From JAHFJU01 sp964354865 (GTDB taxonomy: Bacteria; Patescibacteriota; Gracilibacteria; UBA1369; UM-FILTER-53-11), in NCBI GenBank assembly GCA_964354865.1, contig CAYHBN010000080.1, positions 1 through 6,320 on the forward strand: a stretch of DNA of 6,320 nucleotides, written 5' to 3'. The notes below the pieces were generated by a model. That model had not been told where the DNA came from. It did no database searches and worked only from the letters and a program-made list of their open reading frames with translations. The translations under genes were made by a program, and so were the position numbers. This document shows positions 5,531-6,320 of this stretch, in pieces. Each line of letters opens with the position of its first letter. Position 1 is the stretch's first letter.

Positions 5531-5602
5531 TTACACGTTGAAACCCGCCATAATTGTGGTGGCGGTACGACGGCTCTGTGTAGATGAAAAATTGAAGTTC
5601 AT
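5531..5602 (-). CDS. Leader peptide 1 (23 aa), candidate
   Basis: A 23-codon ORF from ATG at 5602 to TAA. It begins MNFNFSSTQS, continues RRTATTI and ends MAGFNV. It lies just downstream of a TTGACA promoter (12 bases from -10 to ATG), and 27 bases before terminator 1. Codons 11-12 are both CGT (Arg), and Thr occurs four times, so Arg or Thr supply are the candidate signals. Codons 18-20 (ATG GCG GGT) are the antiterminator segment. No Shine-Dalgarno site is seen. It does not match any leader peptide I know; the call rests on its position and on the overlapping RNA structure. Confidence 0.5.
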   Translation of the reverse strand: MNFNFSSTQSRRTATTIMAGFNV

Positions 5603-5614
5603 AGTGAGCTTCGC

Positions 5615-5642
5615 ATAGTACAGTATCATGCAACGTTGTCAA
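5615..5642 (-). promoter_or_regulatory. Promoter for the leader region and hydrolase gene
   Basis: On the minus strand a perfect TTGACA (5637-5642) and TACTAT (5615-5620, 4 of 6 to consensus) are 16 bases apart. The expected start is near 5607-5608, giving leader ORF 1 an untranslated region of about 5 bases. It is back-to-back with the FtsE promoter. This is the best promoter on the minus strand upstream of the hydrolase gene. Confidence 0.6.
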
Positions 5643-5675
5643 TGTTTTTGCGCGCCGTGCTGCGAAAGTTAGCGT

Positions 5676-5681
5676 TATACT
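5676..5681 (+). promoter_or_regulatory. -10 box of the FtsE gene, leaderless arrangement
   Basis: TATACT ends 8 bases before the ATG at 5690, so the mRNA should start at or 1-2 bases from the start codon. No -35 match is found at the usual distance, and no Shine-Dalgarno is possible if the start is here. The same hexamer occurs at this distance before the genes at 453 and 3078. Confidence 0.6.
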
Positions 5682-5689
5682 ATCCTCCG

Positions 5690-6320
5690 ATGAACCTGCT
5701 CCCCCTCACCTTCGATTGCGTTTCAAAAAAATACGGACAACGAACGGTGCTCGACGAACTCTCATTTACCATTACTCGAGGCGAATTTTTGTCGTTTGTA
5801 GGGAACTCGGGAATAGGCAAATCAACGATAATTCGCTTAATCATGAGGATTGAAAAGCCAACAAGTGGCATGATTTCGTGTGGCTCGTATCACGGCGATA
5901 GCGGGGCCAATATTGAATCTTTCAATAAAACAGATTTACAATTATATCGACGCTCAATCGGCGTCGTGTTTCAAGAATGCAAATTGATTCCCGGCAAAAC
6001 AGTTTTTGAAAATGTGGCGTTTCCGCTTGAGGCATGCGGGTTTAGCGATCACGCAGTTATTGCAGACACCAAAGCCGCGCTCGAAAAAATCGGCATTCTT
6101 CACCTGCAAGATCACCAAGCGCATCAGCTTTCTGGTGGCGAAGCACAACGCGTAGCGCTTGCGCGAGCCATTGCGCACAAACCTCAACTTATTTTAGCCG
6201 ACGAACCAACCGGCCACCTCGACCGCGACAATGCAGCCATCGTACTCAAAAATCTCCTCACCATTAATATGGACGGTACAGCAGTAATTTTGTTTACACA
6301 CAACGAACCGCTGACAAAAT
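5690..6320 (+). CDS. ftsE: FtsE-like cell-division ABC transporter ATPase, 3' end outside the window
   Basis: The first 210 residues of an ABC ATPase that runs off the right edge. An A-loop Tyr15 is followed by the Walker A GNSGIGKST (38-46), Q-loop VVFQE with Gln95, signature LSGGE (147-151) in LSGGEAQRVALARAI, Walker B LILADEP (167-173), D-loop HLD (176-178) and H-loop His204 (FTHNE). The stretch VVFQECKLIPGKTVFENVAFPLE is the FtsE-type segment (FtsE proteins have VFQD-x-x-LLP-x-x-TVYENVAF). With FtsX, FtsE controls septal peptidoglycan hydrolases at the membrane in other bacteria. FtsE is about 220-230 residues, so little is missing; ftsX would be expected next. Odd points are Ile42 in Walker A (usually Ala or Ser), His176 where GNLD is usual, and a longer loop near 64-80. 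A MacB/LolD-type export ATPase is the main alternative. Confidence 0.8.
   Translation, partial: MNLLPLTFDCVSKKYGQRTVLDELSFTITRGEFLSFVGNSGIGKSTIIRLIMRIEKPTSGMISCGSYHGDSGANIESFNKTDLQLYRRSIGVVFQECKLIPGKTVFENVAFPLEACGFSDHAVIADTKAALEKIGILHLQDHQAHQLSGGEAQRVALARAIAHKPQLILADEPTGHLDRDNAAIVLKNLLTINMDGTAVILFTHNEPLTK

Larger units (their letters stand above)
5477..5602 (-). promoter_or_regulatory. Candidate transcription attenuator 1
   Basis: Four pairing segments are seen on the minus strand: 1 CCGCC (5561-5565), 2 ATGGCGGG (5544-5551), 3 CCCGCCAT (5495-5502) and 4 GCGGG (5484-5488). Segments 1:2 pair over 5 bp, 2:3 over 8 perfect bp and 3:4 form the terminator. Segments 1 and 2 lie inside leader ORF 1, and a ribosome at its stop codon (5531-5533) would cover segment 2, letting 3:4 form. 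A ribosome held at the CGT CGT codons (5567-5572) would cover segment 1 and leave segment 2 free to pair with 3. This is the classical amino-acid attenuator layout; operation is inferred. Confidence 0.6.
5144..5689. other. 546-base leader region with no conventional gene
   Basis: This gap between the divergent hydrolase and FtsE genes is not empty. Read on the minus strand, it holds in order a TTGACA promoter, leader ORF 1, terminator 1, a 36-base hairpin, leader ORF 2, terminator 2 and then 54 bases to the hydrolase ATG. A small extra hairpin (TGCCG, 6-base loop, CGGCA) lies at 5377-5392. On the plus strand, only the FtsE promoter at the right end is supported. No tRNA or known riboswitch was recognised. 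Confidence 0.65.

Noticed and set aside
5299..5541. Plus-strand ORF of 80 codons in the leader region
   Set aside because: It crosses the long inverted repeat and terminator 1, has Arg/Ser-rich random-looking composition, no promoter or ribosome site, and lies opposite both leader ORFs.
5556..5572. Resemblance of the minus-strand GTCGTACCGCC to the T-box motif (TGGNACCGCG)
   Set aside because: The match is partial and no Stem I or specifier loop fits; the bases lie inside leader ORF 1 and are better explained as attenuator segment 1.
1..6320. Alternative genetic code (TGA as Gly)
   Set aside because: The recombinase and hydrolase frames both end at TGA exactly where their families end, and no in-frame TGA is needed within any gene.

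Overview
The window reads as a chromosomal segment of a bacterium with moderate base composition and short gaps between genes, using the standard stop codons TAA, TAG and TGA. The best guess is a member of the Patescibacteria/CPR or a similarly streamlined lineage. This rests on tightly packed genes with few operons, one stand-alone Xer-type recombinase with lineage-specific insertions, an SLH-domain surface protein and an almost complete absence of Shine-Dalgarno sites. It is inference; no rRNA or marker gene is present. TGA ends several genes here, which argues against the code-25 Gracilibacteria and Absconditabacteria.

Layout, left to right. (1) 2-403 (+) is the C-terminal end of a thiamine-diphosphate-dependent 2-oxoacid dehydrogenase E1 alpha subunit (pyruvate dehydrogenase-like). 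(2) 453-1871 (+) is a secreted SLH-domain protein, followed 7 bases later by a small Pro-rich lipoprotein at 1879-2067. (3) 2081-3025 (-) is a 314-residue soluble protein that I do not recognise. It is divergent from (4) 3078-4091 (+), a complete tyrosine recombinase with all catalytic residues. (5) 4082-5143 (-) is a zinc-dependent succinylglutamate desuccinylase/aspartoacylase-family hydrolase whose end overlaps the recombinase end by 10 bp. (6) 5144-5689 is a long stretch without a conventional gene. (7) 5690-6320 (+) is the start of an FtsE-like cell-division ABC ATPase cut by the window edge.

Two things stand out. First, -10 boxes (TATACT or TATAAT) lie only 6-9 bases before the start codons at 453, 3025, 3078 and 5690, so these mRNAs should be leaderless or nearly so. 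Second, the 546-base gap upstream of the hydrolase is organised on the minus strand as two successive units of the classical attenuator type. Each has a short leader ORF (23 and 32 codons), an 8-base segment inside that ORF (ATGGCGGG, ATGTTCCG) that can pair perfectly with the 5' arm of the following terminator, then a terminator hairpin with seven T. Both leader peptides carry consecutive CGT Arg codons 15-18 bases before the antiterminator segment. This suggests ribosome-stalling, possibly arginine-responsive, control of the hydrolase gene. The architecture is seen in the sequence; the signal and the function are inference.

The genes do not form one pathway. They are central metabolism (E1), envelope (SLH protein, lipoprotein, FtsE), chromosome maintenance (Xer) and a regulated amidohydrolase/deacylase.
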